Under the pieces are notes generated by a model that worked only from the letters and a program-made list of their open reading frames with translations, searched no databases and was not told where the DNA came from. Positions 33,054-42,759 of a DNA stretch of 64,000 nucleotides are shown here, piece by piece (the first letter of the stretch is position 1; the number at the start of each line of letters is the position of its first letter). The DNA is from CSP1-5 sp964348275 (GTDB taxonomy: Bacteria; Methylomirabilota; Methylomirabilia; Methylomirabilales; CSP1-5): assembly GCA_964348275.1 (NCBI GenBank), contig CAYGBT010000003.1, positions 1 through 64,000 of the forward strand, in the 5' to 3' direction. The translations under genes and the position numbers were made by a program.

Positions 33054-33815
33054 ATGCGGTTGAGAGGAAAGATCACCGTGATTACGGGGGGTGCACGGGG
33101 AATCGGGCGGGCGACGGCTCTGCGATTCGCTCAAGAAGGTGCTCACGTCGCGATCATCGACAAGGATCGAGAAGCTGGAGAAGCTCTGGTTCGGGAGATC
33201 ATCGACCGAATCACGTCCCCGGTGAATGGTTGGCGTACCCCCGTCTTTTTTCGAGCGGACGTGACCAAGCGCGAGGAAGCGCAAGCGGCGATCGAAAAGA
33301 TTCATCAACGCTTCAGGCGCATCGATGTTCTGCTCAACAACGCAGGCATCGTCCTCGACGCTCAGCTTTCGAGGATGAGCGAGGAGGAGTTCGATGCGGT
33401 GGTCTCTGTCAACCTAAAGGGCACCTTTAACTGCACGCAGGCAGTTGCACCGTTCATGATCGCGCAGGGAAGCGGCCGGATCATCAACGTATCATCGGTG
33501 GTGGGGCTCTACGGCAACTTCGGTCAAACCAGCTACGCTGCCACGAAAGCCGGGGTGATCGGCATGACCAAGGTCTGGGCCCGTGAGCTTGGGGGCAAGG
33601 GCATTTGTGTCAATGCCGTCGCGCCGGGCTTCATCAGTACAGATATGCTTGGGAGTGTGCCCGAGAAGATTCTCAACCAACTCAATGGCAGGATTCCGCT
33701 CGGCCGGTTGGGCCAGCCCGAAGAAATCGCCGGAGTCTATGCTTTCCTCGCCTCGAACGACGCCAATTACATCAACGGCGCCGTCCTAAGCGTGGATGGC
33801 GGGATGTCCATATAG
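33054..33815 (+). CDS. SDR-family oxidoreductase, FabG-like
   Basis: A 253-residue classical SDR. Motifs are TGGARGIG (cofactor loop), Asp40 after the second strand (IIDKD), suggesting NAD(H) preference, NNAG near residue 94, a catalytic Ser in VSSVVG, and YAATK. The C-terminus INGAVLSVDGGMSI is typical of 3-oxoacyl-ACP reductase-like members. No fatty-acid or PHA genes are adjacent. GAGGAGGATAGGGA precedes the ATG. Confidence 0.85.
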   Translation: MRLRGKITVITGGARGIGRATALRFAQEGAHVAIIDKDREAGEALVREIIDRITSPVNGWRTPVFFRADVTKREEAQAAIEKIHQRFRRIDVLLNNAGIVLDAQLSRMSEEEFDAVVSVNLKGTFNCTQAVAPFMIAQGSGRIINVSSVVGLYGNFGQTSYAATKAGVIGMTKVWARELGGKGICVNAVAPGFISTDMLGSVPEKILNQLNGRIPLGRLGQPEEIAGVYAFLASNDANYINGAVLSVDGGMSI

Positions 33816-33829
33816 CGGGAGAGATCGTG

Positions 33830-34039
33830 TTATTGGGATGCCGAAGACCGGGAACGACGGGGCAGAGGCGTCCAGCCGATGGTTTCCGGTTCGAGCTTGA
33901 GACCGAAGCGGTAGCAGTCCTCGTGGTAGACCTGTACCTCCGCCTTGTCGTCCTCCCGAAAAAATACCTGAGACCGGATGGGAAGACCACACCACGCGCA
34001 GTGGGGAACATCGGAACGCTCACGAAGCTCTCGTCGCAG
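33830..34039 (-). CDS. Small zinc-ribbon protein with a probable CTG start
   Basis: A 69-codon open frame whose product has a zinc-binding signature HCAWCGLPI followed 25 residues later by YHEDCYRFGL. It lacks ATG, GTG or TTG upstream but has CTG at 34037-34039 with GGAGAG six bases before it. It lies directly downstream of the acyl-CoA synthetase beta-subunit gene on the same strand. Overlapping frames encode Arg-rich nonsense, while this one has the ordered CxxC-HxxxC arrangement. A frameshifted remnant is the alternative. Confidence 0.45.
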   Translation of the reverse strand: MRRELRERSDVPHCAWCGLPIRSQVFFREDDKAEVQVYHEDCYRFGLKLEPETIGWTPLPRRSRSSASQ

Positions 34040-34067
34040 TGTGTGCTCTCCAGGAGAGGTGTTCAGG

Positions 34068-34763
34068 TCAGACGGCAGGGGCTTTTTGGTGGAGGAGAAC
34101 CCGGGCGTCCACGACGCTGAAGCCTTTTTCGTAGACGATGATCGGATTGAGGTCCATCTCGGTAATCTCCACGTTCTCCTGGGCGATCTTTGAGACCTTC
34201 AGGAGAAGATCGGCGAGGCCCTCGAGATCTGCGGGCTTGCTCCCTCGGGCTCCCTGGAGCAACGGGAAGGCCTTGATCTGTTGAATCATGGCGGCCGCAT
34301 CCTGTTTGGTGAGAGGGACGAGCCGGAAGCTCACATCCTGATAGACCTCGACGAAGACCCCACCCAGCCCAAACATCACCACGGGGCCGAACTGGACGTC
34401 CTGCAGAAGACCGACAATGACCTCGGTGCCCGGCGGGGCCATACGGCTGATGAGAACACCGCGGACTGTGGCCTTGGCCTGGCGGGCCCGGTCCGTAATC
34501 TGTCGGTAGGCATTCCTGACTGCGGGTCCCTCGGTGAGATTCAGGACGACCCCCCCCGCCTCGGTCTTGTGCAAGATATTCGGGGAGACGATCTTGGCGA
34601 CGACCGGGTAGCCGATCTCGGTGGCTGCGGCTTCGGCCTGTTCGTCCGAGTTGACCAACCGGTGAGGGGGAACAGAAACCCCGTAATGTGCAAGCAGTTC
34701 GTAGGCCTCCGGCTCCAAGAGATTTCGGCCTTCCTGAATCGCCTTCCCGATGGCAATCGTCAT
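34068..34763 (-). CDS. Acetate/acyl-CoA ligase (ADP-forming), beta subunit
   Basis: A 231-residue ATP-grasp domain of ADP-forming acyl-CoA synthetase (ACD). Recognised segments are GYPVVAKIVSPNILHKTEAGGV near residue 50, GTEVIVGLLQDVQFGPVVMFG, and EITEMDLNPIIV near the C-terminus. It relays phosphate between the alpha-subunit histidine and ADP. It is encoded 9 bases after the alpha subunit, and the two likely conserve energy from acyl-CoA as ATP. Confidence 0.88.
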   Translation of the reverse strand: MTIAIGKAIQEGRNLLEPEAYELLAHYGVSVPPHRLVNSDEQAEAAATEIGYPVVAKIVSPNILHKTEAGGVVLNLTEGPAVRNAYRQITDRARQAKATVRGVLISRMAPPGTEVIVGLLQDVQFGPVVMFGLGGVFVEVYQDVSFRLVPLTKQDAAAMIQQIKAFPLLQGARGSKPADLEGLADLLLKVSKIAQENVEITEMDLNPIIVYEKGFSVVDARVLLHQKAPAV

Positions 34764-34772
34764 CCGGACTTC

Positions 34773-36107
34773 CTATCGGAGGAGCTCTCCCAGGGCCCGA
34801 ATTCCACGTTCAGGGGTCGGAAAGACCGGGATACCTTTCCGGTGAAAGCGGAGTCGCTCTTGCCGCTCCACCTCTGCCCCTCCGAGATAGATCACAAGCT
34901 GGAGGGGCTCTTTGCCGACCACCTCTGAGGCACCAGGAATCGGGTCGCCAAAGATCAGGGCAACGGTGTCGAAGTGGGAAGTGGCAGCCTCGACCACCTG
35001 CCGGTACATCTCTGCGGTGGCATCGCCAGTCAGATCCAAAGGGTTCGCCACGATGCAGTGCTTGGGCAGCACATCCCTGAGGCTTCGCGCCATCTCGTCG
35101 GGAAGCGGCGCGACATCGAGTCCGGTCATTTCCGCCATGTCGGTGGCCAGGATACCAGAGCCTCCCGAGCTCGTCACGATCAGGAGCCGGGGTCCTTTCG
35201 GGCGAGGAAGGTAGGAGAGCGCCTTGCTGAAGTCGTAGAGCTGCTCCAGGTCGCTCGCCCGATGAATGTGGAGTTGGCGGAAGGCCCCCTCGTATACCTC
35301 GTCCCGGCCGGCGAGGGACCGGGTATGGGATTCAGCCGCTTTACGCCCTTTGGGGGTCCGCCCCGCCTTTAAAATGACCAAGGGCTTTTGGCATTGTCGG
35401 ACGGCTTCCAAGAACTTGGGAGCGACCTTGACCCCCTCCATGTAGATGGCGATGGTCTCGGTATGGGGGTCCTGGCTGAAGTAGTGGATCAAATCGGCCT
35501 CGTCAACATCTGCTCTGTTGCCCAGGCTGACGAACGTGGACACCCCGAGCTCTTCCTGAGAAGCCCAGTCCATGAGGGCTGCTCCGACGGTCCCACTCTG
35601 GGAGATGATCGCCACCCCCCCTCGCCGGGTGAGGAGGGGCCAAGAGGCGCAGAGGGGATGGTGTGGGTTGTTAACTCCTTGGCAGTTTGGTCCGATGACG
35701 GCTACGTTGGCCTTCTGGGCTGCCTCGACGAGTTGGCCTTGCAGGACCTCCCCCTCTGGCCCGATCTCGCTGAAACCGCCGCTGATCACGATGGCCCCTT
35801 TGACCCCTCGCTTGCCACAGTGCCGAATGGTGTCGGCCACGAGTGGCGCGGGGATAATGATGACGGCTAGATCGACTTGTTCGGGGGTTGCGTCGATGGC
35901 CGGATGGCATGGGTGACCGAGGATCTCGGTCGCCTTAGGATTGATGGGGTAGACCGTGCCCGGAAAGCCTGCGTCAAGGATGTTCTTAAAAATCTGGTAT
36001 CCGAGTTTTTCTGGCGCAGTGGAGGCCCCGATGACCGCCACGCTCTGCGGGCGAAAAAGGGCCTCAAAAGCCTCTTTCGACTTGAATAAGGGGGATGGGG
36101 CGGGCAT
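34773..36107 (-). CDS. Acetate/acyl-CoA ligase (ADP-forming), alpha subunit
   Basis: A 444-residue CoA-binding and ligase subunit of ACD. The N-terminal CoA-binding Rossmann segment is RPQSVAVIGAS, followed by AVIGPNCQGV and IISQSGTVG of the succinyl-CoA-ligase-like domain. The phosphohistidine is in ESHTRSLAG, near residue 259. The organism could form acetate or other acids from CoA esters with ATP gain, or use aromatic or branched acyl-CoAs. The acyl specificity is not readable. Confidence 0.88.
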   Translation of the reverse strand: MPAPSPLFKSKEAFEALFRPQSVAVIGASTAPEKLGYQIFKNILDAGFPGTVYPINPKATEILGHPCHPAIDATPEQVDLAVIIIPAPLVADTIRHCGKRGVKGAIVISGGFSEIGPEGEVLQGQLVEAAQKANVAVIGPNCQGVNNPHHPLCASWPLLTRRGGVAIISQSGTVGAALMDWASQEELGVSTFVSLGNRADVDEADLIHYFSQDPHTETIAIYMEGVKVAPKFLEAVRQCQKPLVILKAGRTPKGRKAAESHTRSLAGRDEVYEGAFRQLHIHRASDLEQLYDFSKALSYLPRPKGPRLLIVTSSGGSGILATDMAEMTGLDVAPLPDEMARSLRDVLPKHCIVANPLDLTGDATAEMYRQVVEAATSHFDTVALIFGDPIPGASEVVGKEPLQLVIYLGGAEVERQERLRFHRKGIPVFPTPERGIRALGELLR

Positions 36108-36197
36108 TTCGCCTCGTCATTGCCGATGTGAGGATCTCGCCGGCGCCACCGGTGCAAACAGGGCGACGACCGCGCTTACAATGCCGCCAGTGCTGGG

Positions 36198-36226
36198 GTT
36201 GTACCATGGCGCCAAAGGACTGTCAA
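36198..36226 (-). promoter_or_regulatory. Sigma-70 promoter of the ADP-forming acyl-CoA synthetase operon
   Basis: On the minus strand TTGACA (36221-36226) and TACAAC (36198-36203) are separated by 17 bp in the divergent region shared with the histidine kinase gene. Confidence 0.65.
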
Positions 36227-36385
36227 GGCATGAGCAGGACGGGTGGCTGGTGCGTTAAGACGGTTCGGGCTGAGCGTGAAGCGGGATGGAGCCCGCTGCA
36301 GGGCTGTTTGCTTGTATCGCCGCAACTGGTTAGGTTATGATTGCGCTGAAGCGTCCGGGGTAGGATGAGGGGAACGGAGGTGCCG

Positions 36386-37495
<1,110 letters not shown>

Positions 37496-37498
37496 GGC

Positions 37499-37606
37499 GC
37501 TGGCAGGCTAGGAGGCTAGTACGCTGGAACGCGAGGACGCCAAAAGGCCGTAAGAGTGTGATTGACTGGAGTCCATCCGAGCCTCCTAGCTTCCTAGCGT
37601 TCTAGC
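37499..37606. repeat. Head-to-head array of 8-bp GCTAGGAN units between kinase and regulator genes
   Basis: Plus-strand units run from 37499 to 37538: GCTGGCAG, GCTAGGAG, GCTAGTAC, GCTGGAAC and GCGAGGAC. From 37575 to 37606 the same unit appears in inverted orientation as GCTCGGAT, GCTAGGAG, GCTAGGAA and GCTAGAAC on the minus strand. The two arms could form a large imperfect stem in RNA. The unit differs from the 7-bp units of the other dispersed element. Confidence 0.7.
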
Positions 37607-37621
37607 GTTTGAGGAGTGATG

Positions 37622-39085
37622 ATGCCCGAGCCTCTGAGAGCAAAAATTGTGGTAGCGGACGATGAGGAAAGTGTCCGCTGGACGCTGAAAAAGGCCCTCG
37701 AGCGGTCGGGGTACGCTGTGCTCACAGTCGCGGATGGGAAGGCAGCGGTGGAGACAGCGGAACGGGTCAGTGCCGATCTGGTCCTCATGGATATCAAGAT
37801 GCCTACCGTGGATGGGCTTGAGGCCCTCTCCCTACTCCGCGAACGCCGTCCAGATACCATCGTGATCGTCATGACCGCGTTCGGCAGCCTCCAAGCGGCC
37901 GTGGAGGCCATGAAGCGGGGGGCGTACGACTATATCACCAAACCCTTTGATTTCGAGGAGCTCACTCTTCTCGTTCGCAGGGCCCTAGAGGTGAAGACGC
38001 TCACGAAGGAGCTGAACCGGCTCAAGGCCCAGCTGAGAGATCGCCAAGAGTTGGATGAGATCGTGGGGACGAGTCAGGGCATGCAAGTGGTCTTCAAGTT
38101 GGTGGGCCAAGTGGCGGACAGTGGGGCAACCGTTCTCATCCAGGGAGAAAGCGGAACCGGCAAGGAGCTTATTGCCCAAGCAATTCACAAGAACAGCCCG
38201 AGGTCCCAAGGCCCCTTCGTGACGGTCAACTGTGCTGCCATTCCTAAGGACCTGCTCGAGAGCGAACTCTTTGGCCACGAGAAAGGGGCCTTTACCGGAG
38301 CCGTCGCCACCCGGCGCGGGAAATTCGAGCTGGCCGACAGCGGAACCATCTTTCTCGACGAGATTGGAGAGATGGATCCAGCGCTGCAGACCAAGATTCT
38401 TCGAGTCTTTGAGGAGCGGCGCTTCGAGCGGTTGGGAGGAGAAGTCCCTATCACCGCGGACGTCCGGATCCTTGCCGCCACCAATCGCGATCTTCCGACC
38501 CTGGTGACGCGAGGGATCTTTCGGGAAGATCTCTTCTACCGGCTGAATGTGGTGACCATTGCGCTCCCGCCCCTGAGGGAGCGTCAGGATGATATCCCGC
38601 TCTTGGTGGACCATTTCCTTCGCCTCTATGCGGGAGCAGACCACAAAGAGGTTGCGCCAGAAGCGCTCAACTGCCTTCTCCGGTACCATTGGCCGGGCAA
38701 TGTTCGGGAACTGGAGAATGTGATCAAGCGAGCCTGCCTTCTGGCCCGGACGCGTCTCATCCTTCCGGAGCATTTCTCTGAAGCCCTGCAGGCGGCGGCC
38801 AGCGTACCCCATGCTGAAGATTCCGCTAGCGTCCCGGGAGGACTCGGACGGGAGGTCCGCGTAGAGCTCAAACGCGTAGGTGGAGAGAAAGACGGACAGC
38901 TGTACGAGCATCTCCTCTCCCTGGTAGAGCGCCCCCTGCTACAAGCCGTGTTGGATCGGGCAGGGGGGAATCAACTCAAGGCGGCCCAGCTTCTCGGCAT
39001 CAACCGGAACACCCTGCGAAAACGGATGCGGCAGCTTGGGATCTCAGGAAAGAGGGAATCCCCGGAGGGTAGCGACCCTTCCTGA
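37622..39085 (+). CDS. Sigma-54-dependent response regulator, NtrC family
   Basis: A 487-residue activator: receiver domain with phospho-acceptor Asp57 (LVLMDIKMP), AAA+ domain with GESGTGKE Walker A and the sigma-54-contacting GAFTGA loop in ELFGHEKGAFTGAV, and a Fis-type helix-turn-helix (KAAQLLGINRNTLRKRMRQ) at the end. It pairs with the kinase at 36386. RpoN promoters at 10041 and 15361 are natural candidate targets, although nitrogen control is inferred. GAGGAG at 37611-37616 favours ATG 37622 over 37619. Confidence 0.9.
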   Translation: MPEPLRAKIVVADDEESVRWTLKKALERSGYAVLTVADGKAAVETAERVSADLVLMDIKMPTVDGLEALSLLRERRPDTIVIVMTAFGSLQAAVEAMKRGAYDYITKPFDFEELTLLVRRALEVKTLTKELNRLKAQLRDRQELDEIVGTSQGMQVVFKLVGQVADSGATVLIQGESGTGKELIAQAIHKNSPRSQGPFVTVNCAAIPKDLLESELFGHEKGAFTGAVATRRGKFELADSGTIFLDEIGEMDPALQTKILRVFEERRFERLGGEVPITADVRILAATNRDLPTLVTRGIFREDLFYRLNVVTIALPPLRERQDDIPLLVDHFLRLYAGADHKEVAPEALNCLLRYHWPGNVRELENVIKRACLLARTRLILPEHFSEALQAAASVPHAEDSASVPGGLGREVRVELKRVGGEKDGQLYEHLLSLVERPLLQAVLDRAGGNQLKAAQLLGINRNTLRKRMRQLGISGKRESPEGSDPS

Positions 39086-39213
39086 TCGCCCCAGTCGAAA
39101 TCTGTAAAACCTTACGGACCTCTGTATGAAACAAAAAAGAGAACCCGCCCCCTTCAGTCCTTCTGGTCTCCGGGAGAGGCCTACTTATGATGGGGGGTAT
39201 CCCCCTGTCCTTT

Positions 39214-39912
39214 TTACAGCAGGGCCCGGAGTCGATCGGGAGACTTGAGGGTCAGGCGTCGGCCGTGCACCTCCAAGAGCCCTTCCCGCTGAAATTGGCT
39301 CAGAAGGCGCATGGCCGTCTCCGGGCTCAGACCGACCAACGCAGCAAGCTCCCCCCGACGTAGAGACAGATTGAGCATCGTTCCCTTTGATCCCGGCTGC
39401 CCGTAACGATCTGCGAGGTCCAAGAGCTGGGCCGCCATTCGCGTTCGTGCGTCGCTCAGGGCCACGTGGGTGAAGCGGACTTGGGTATCTATCAATACCT
39501 GGCACACGTGACGGAGGATTGGGAGGAGGACTCGATCCCGCTTTTGGAGCAGTTCGAGAAAGGCCTCGCGCCTTACGAAGGCACTTTGACAGGTGTCGAG
39601 CGCTTCAGCGGTATTCGTGTAGGGTGCCCCGTCCAAGAGGGCTTCTTCCCCGCAGATCTCTCCGGGACCCACAATTCGCAGGATCTGCTGCCGCCCATTA
39701 TTGGCCCCCCGGGAGAGTTTTACTCGACCCGAGCAGAGGATGTGGATGCCTAGGGCCGGCATCCCCTCGTGATACAGGATTTGTCGGGGCTGGTAAGTCC
39801 GGGTGTGGCGGATCCCTTTCGTGGCCTCGATCTCCTCGGGAGTGAGCTGGCTAATGAGGAGACACTTCTGTCTGGCTCCGCATTCAACACAGCCGTTCTC
39901 TTCCACTGTCAC
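39214..39912 (-). CDS. FNR-like Crp/Fnr-family regulator with cysteine cluster motif
   Basis: A 232-residue regulator: cNMP-type beta barrel, dimer helix and winged HTH. The N-terminal C8-x2-C11-x5-C17 spacing equals that of enteric FNR, and Cys108 lies where FNR has its fourth ligand, so a [4Fe-4S] oxygen-sensing cluster is likely. In the recognition helix SPETAMR the FNR ExxSR has Met in place of Ser, so the operator may differ. It follows the radical SAM gene by 44 bases. The cytochrome clusters to its right are plausible targets. Confidence 0.8.
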   Translation of the reverse strand: MTVEENGCVECGARQKCLLISQLTPEEIEATKGIRHTRTYQPRQILYHEGMPALGIHILCSGRVKLSRGANNGRQQILRIVGPGEICGEEALLDGAPYTNTAEALDTCQSAFVRREAFLELLQKRDRVLLPILRHVCQVLIDTQVRFTHVALSDARTRMAAQLLDLADRYGQPGSKGTMLNLSLRRGELAALVGLSPETAMRLLSQFQREGLLEVHGRRLTLKSPDRLRALL

Positions 39913-39956
39913 CTCCTTGGACCGCCGTTCCCCCTAAGCCTGAGTGGATGTGGGGG

Positions 39957-41078
39957 TCACTGCTGGTCTCCCGGGGATTTGCCCCCGTCCGGTTGGTAGA
40001 CGCAGAGGGGTTCCTCCGCTAGATAGTCTCCGCTCGTTGCATAGGCTCGTGCCCGAGAACCTCCACAGATCCACCGAAACTCACACTGCCCGCATTTTCC
40101 CTTCAACCGGTCCATATCCCGGAGTTCGGCCAGCCAGGGAGAGTTTCGGTAGATTTCTGACAGGGGTTTCTCCCGCACGTTCCCGAGGAGGGGATAGGGG
40201 AGAAAGCCCGCGGGGTAGACCTCCCCCTTGTGGGAGACGAAGATCACCCCATTTCCGTCTCTGACCCCAAAGCCCATTGTCTTTCCCAGTCTCTCGATAT
40301 CATCGAGGGCCATGCCCTCCTCGAGCTTTCGTTGAATCCAGTGCCTTCGAAAATGTGGAGCCTCCACCGTACTTACATGGAAGGGTGCATCCCCGGAGAT
40401 TGAGTAGATCCAGGTGAAAAGATGCTCCACGTCGTCCGCCGAAGGGAGTCCCAGCGTGGCTCCCCGACCCACCGGGACCAGAAGGAAGAGGCTCCATCGG
40501 CGGACGGGAGGGGAGGCTTCTTCCTGCAACAGGCGGTAGAGGGCGGGTAGATGGGGAAGGGTTTCACGAGTGACGGTGGTGTTCACCTGCACGGGGATGT
40601 TGGATTCCCGAGCCCACTGGAGGGCGTTCAAGGAGTGTTCGAACGTTCCGGGGACTCCCCGAAAGGTGTCGTGGACCTCTTGGTTAGGTCCATCCAGGCT
40701 GACCCCCATGGCGACCACCCCCAGCCTCCGGAATTGGTGGACGGCGTCCCGAGTCAGGGTAGGGGTCGTGCTCGGGGTGATTCCGAGGGGTAAACGGATT
40801 TCCCGGGCGTACGCGATGAGCTCGAAGAGATCAGGCCGCTTCATGGGATCCCCGCCCGTGAAGATCATCATGCTCCCCATGGTCTTGACATCTCGCATCA
40901 GGCCTTTCGCTTCATCGGTGGTGAGCTCCAGGGGGTCTCGGTGGGGAATGGCCTCGGCCCGACAATGCTGACAGGCAAGATCACACGCAGTAGTCATCTC
41001 CCAGTAGACGTTGCGCGGGGCATCCAGATAGAGGTCTCGGGGATAGGTGAATCTCTCTTTGAACCCATCCTGGATCAC
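39957..41078 (-). CDS. Radical SAM/SPASM protein (AhbD/NirJ-like or TIGR04053-like)
   Basis: A 373-residue radical SAM enzyme. The cluster motif is CxxxCxxC at C32, C36 and C39 (CDLACQHC), with FTGGDP as the SAM-binding segment. The C-terminal SPASM-like region has CGQCEFRWICGGSRARAYA and a final EEPLC cysteine. The closest pattern is the heme-maturation group (AhbD, NirJ) and TIGR04053-type relatives. It is flanked by a small Cys protein gene upstream and the FNR-like regulator downstream. A heme-related reaction is inferred from family and neighbours, not shown. Confidence 0.78.
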   Translation of the reverse strand: MIQDGFKERFTYPRDLYLDAPRNVYWEMTTACDLACQHCRAEAIPHRDPLELTTDEAKGLMRDVKTMGSMMIFTGGDPMKRPDLFELIAYAREIRLPLGITPSTTPTLTRDAVHQFRRLGVVAMGVSLDGPNQEVHDTFRGVPGTFEHSLNALQWARESNIPVQVNTTVTRETLPHLPALYRLLQEEASPPVRRWSLFLLVPVGRGATLGLPSADDVEHLFTWIYSISGDAPFHVSTVEAPHFRRHWIQRKLEEGMALDDIERLGKTMGFGVRDGNGVIFVSHKGEVYPAGFLPYPLLGNVREKPLSEIYRNSPWLAELRDMDRLKGKCGQCEFRWICGGSRARAYATSGDYLAEEPLCVYQPDGGKSPGDQQ

Positions 41079-41125
41079 GCGGATCTCCTGAGCGATGATC
41101 GTGCTTCCGGCTGCATGGGCGTTCT

Positions 41126-41332
41126 CTACCGTCGAAGCCGTCTATACTGCCGACACAGGATATGCTTCACAGTCGTACACCGGTTCCAGTATTCCCAGAA
41201 ACCAGGGACCTTGGTGAATCCAGAAGCGAGGTCCCGACAGTATCCCGGGATAACCCATTCCTGCGCGTCAGCCTGCCGCCAGAAATAGGGGCAATCTCTT
41301 TCGGGGAGTCCTCTTCGCATCGGATCGGCCAT
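41126..41332 (-). CDS. Small conserved-looking Cys/Trp-rich protein upstream of the radical SAM gene
   Basis: A 68-residue protein with AGGAAG eight bases before its ATG. Three cysteines lie at 14, 32 and 52 in a CPYFW, GYC and YWNRC pattern with several tryptophans and aromatics between. It precedes the radical SAM gene by 47 bases on the same strand, so it could be a substrate, chaperone or electron-transfer partner, or an unrelated zinc protein. No family was recognised. Confidence 0.5.
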   Translation of the reverse strand: MADPMRRGLPERDCPYFWRQADAQEWVIPGYCRDLASGFTKVPGFWEYWNRCTTVKHILCRQYRRLRR

Positions 41333-41786
41333 GATTGAGCCTTCCTATCACTTGCTTGCCAAATTTCCGATCGTGAGGCCCTCCGGTCCTGAATCACGTC
41401 CGAGGGGTACAGCCGCACTCCTCCTCGAGTGGTCACTCAACGCAAAAACCTTTGGCTGTTCTTCAAGAAGGAGCCAGACGAGTATACGGTCGTTCAGAGC
41501 AATGGCAGTGCCACAATCTCCGCTGTGGGCCCGCTGAGGTGTTGATTATTTAATCTCTTAATTTTAAAGGACGAAAGACAAGTGTGGGTGGCGGCACATG
41601 ACAGGATCTGAAATGGGAACTGGGACAACCATGTCCCAGAGCAGCGTGTTTTCTGACGCAGAGCATGTCTGGACCATATTTTTTACAGGGAGATATCCCC
41701 TGGGGCAACTCTGCCACATTGGGAAACGGCTTGCCCCACTTGGTACGCCAGACATGTCCCTCGGCCGTGGTGACGTCTTTACCTTT
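41333..41786. other. Gap with copy A of a conserved regulatory or RNA segment
   Basis: No gene is supported between the small Cys protein and the beta-barrel protein. The AT-rich stretch 41540-41570 leads into copy A of the ~195-bp repeat described at 41561-41755. Confidence 0.5.
41561..41755 (-). repeat. Conserved ~195-bp segment, copy A
   Basis: It aligns without gaps to 52832-53026; by eye about 86 of 120 positions match across 41621-41740. The dyad TGGGAC-N6-GTCCCA (41621-41638) corresponds to TGGGGC-N6-GCCCCA in copy B, a paired substitution. A second pairing, TGGGGCAA (41701) with TTGCCCCA (41731), keeps its pairing in copy B through a G-U. On the minus strand TTGCCC-N17-TAAAAA is promoter-like and conserved in both copies. 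Confidence 0.6.
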
Positions 41787-42602
41787 TTATTTATCAGAAA
41801 TTGGGAAGGCGTAGGTCAGGCCAAAAGTGATCCCCCAATTGTCCGATCCATCGCTCAGGCCGGCGAAGCCGCCAACATCGAATTTCAGTTCACCTGGCGT
41901 CGTATACGTAAGCCCTAAGAGCGCGGTTGCCTCGTCGTCGGCGTCTGGGATTGCCTTCCCCTGGAATTCGCCGACGAGGGCGATCCCATCGGCGATGCTG
42001 ACCTCAGCCGCCATCGCCCAGAGAAAGACACCGACGTAATCGGCATCGTCGGGGTGTGGCTCGACTCCACCCCCGAGGTCCAGGATGTACAGGAGGGGTC
42101 CGGCCTCTCCCGTGAGGGCCACGAGACCGGTGACACCGACCCGCCGCGTCTCATCCGGCTGAAACTCCTCCCGGGCCGTGGGAAAAGTGAGGCCGAGTTC
42201 GGTGGCGAAAGATGGAGCCCCCTCCTCACCCTCCCACCAGAGGTTCTTAAAGGTCAGCTCCGTATCGCTAACGCTGCCGAGGGTCTCATCCGCTTCGTCA
42301 TCGTCCACGAGCTCGAATCCGGTGCCGATATCAATTTCGAACCGGTTTACGATGCCGATGTTGAAGGCGGCACTCGGCAGGGCGTAGCTCGTCTCGTCAG
42401 CATCATCCCGGGTATTTCGACTGACGTCGATCCCGAGCTCTATTTCTACCTCTCCAGGGGCCACGACCGCGGCATCGGTGGCGGCGAGGAAGGGCCGGAG
42501 GGCATGGGCGTCTTCACCCAGGATCAGGCCCATGATCCCTCCGGCCATGAGGACAATAGACCCCCACCTCATTACACGGCGATCCACATCTTCGCCTCGC
42601 AT
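41787..42602 (-). CDS. Putative outer-membrane beta-barrel protein
   Basis: A 271-residue protein with a signal peptide (hydrophobic core VLMAGGIMGLILG, cleavage near AHA) followed by alternating beta strands rich in Asp, Gly and aromatic residues. The last strand, NWGITFGLTYAFPIS, is typical of a barrel end. The mature chain is strongly acidic. It may be a transporter of the MetA/phenol-degradation-like barrel type or a structural barrel. It lies between the diheme cytochrome gene and copy A of the repeat. Confidence 0.6.
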   Translation of the reverse strand: MRGEDVDRRVMRWGSIVLMAGGIMGLILGEDAHALRPFLAATDAAVVAPGEVEIELGIDVSRNTRDDADETSYALPSAAFNIGIVNRFEIDIGTGFELVDDDEADETLGSVSDTELTFKNLWWEGEEGAPSFATELGLTFPTAREEFQPDETRRVGVTGLVALTGEAGPLLYILDLGGGVEPHPDDADYVGVFLWAMAAEVSIADGIALVGEFQGKAIPDADDEATALLGLTYTTPGELKFDVGGFAGLSDGSDNWGITFGLTYAFPISDK

Positions 42603-42759
42603 CGCCTAAGCCCTCCTATCGTCTTGGTGGAAGACGAGGAAAGGGGGGCTTTCGACGAGGCCGTGGTTCGCCCCCCAGCGAAATCTTCTGGTCTTGGCGT
42701 TCTGGCTCCCGCTTTACCTCCTCGCTCGGGGCAGAGACTTGAGCCTGTGCCGGTCAACG

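Noticed and set aside
41628..41720. Sigma-54 promoter in the repeated ~195-bp segments (TGGCA followed by TTGC on the minus strand)
   Set aside because: The spacing between GG and GC is wrong for -24/-12 in both copies.
41564..41755. Possible small protein in copy A resembling the extended N-terminus of the 52990 frame
   Set aside because: The similarity is explained by the shared nucleotide repeat with paired dyads. There is no ribosome site and the copy B frame only runs on because it lacks stops.
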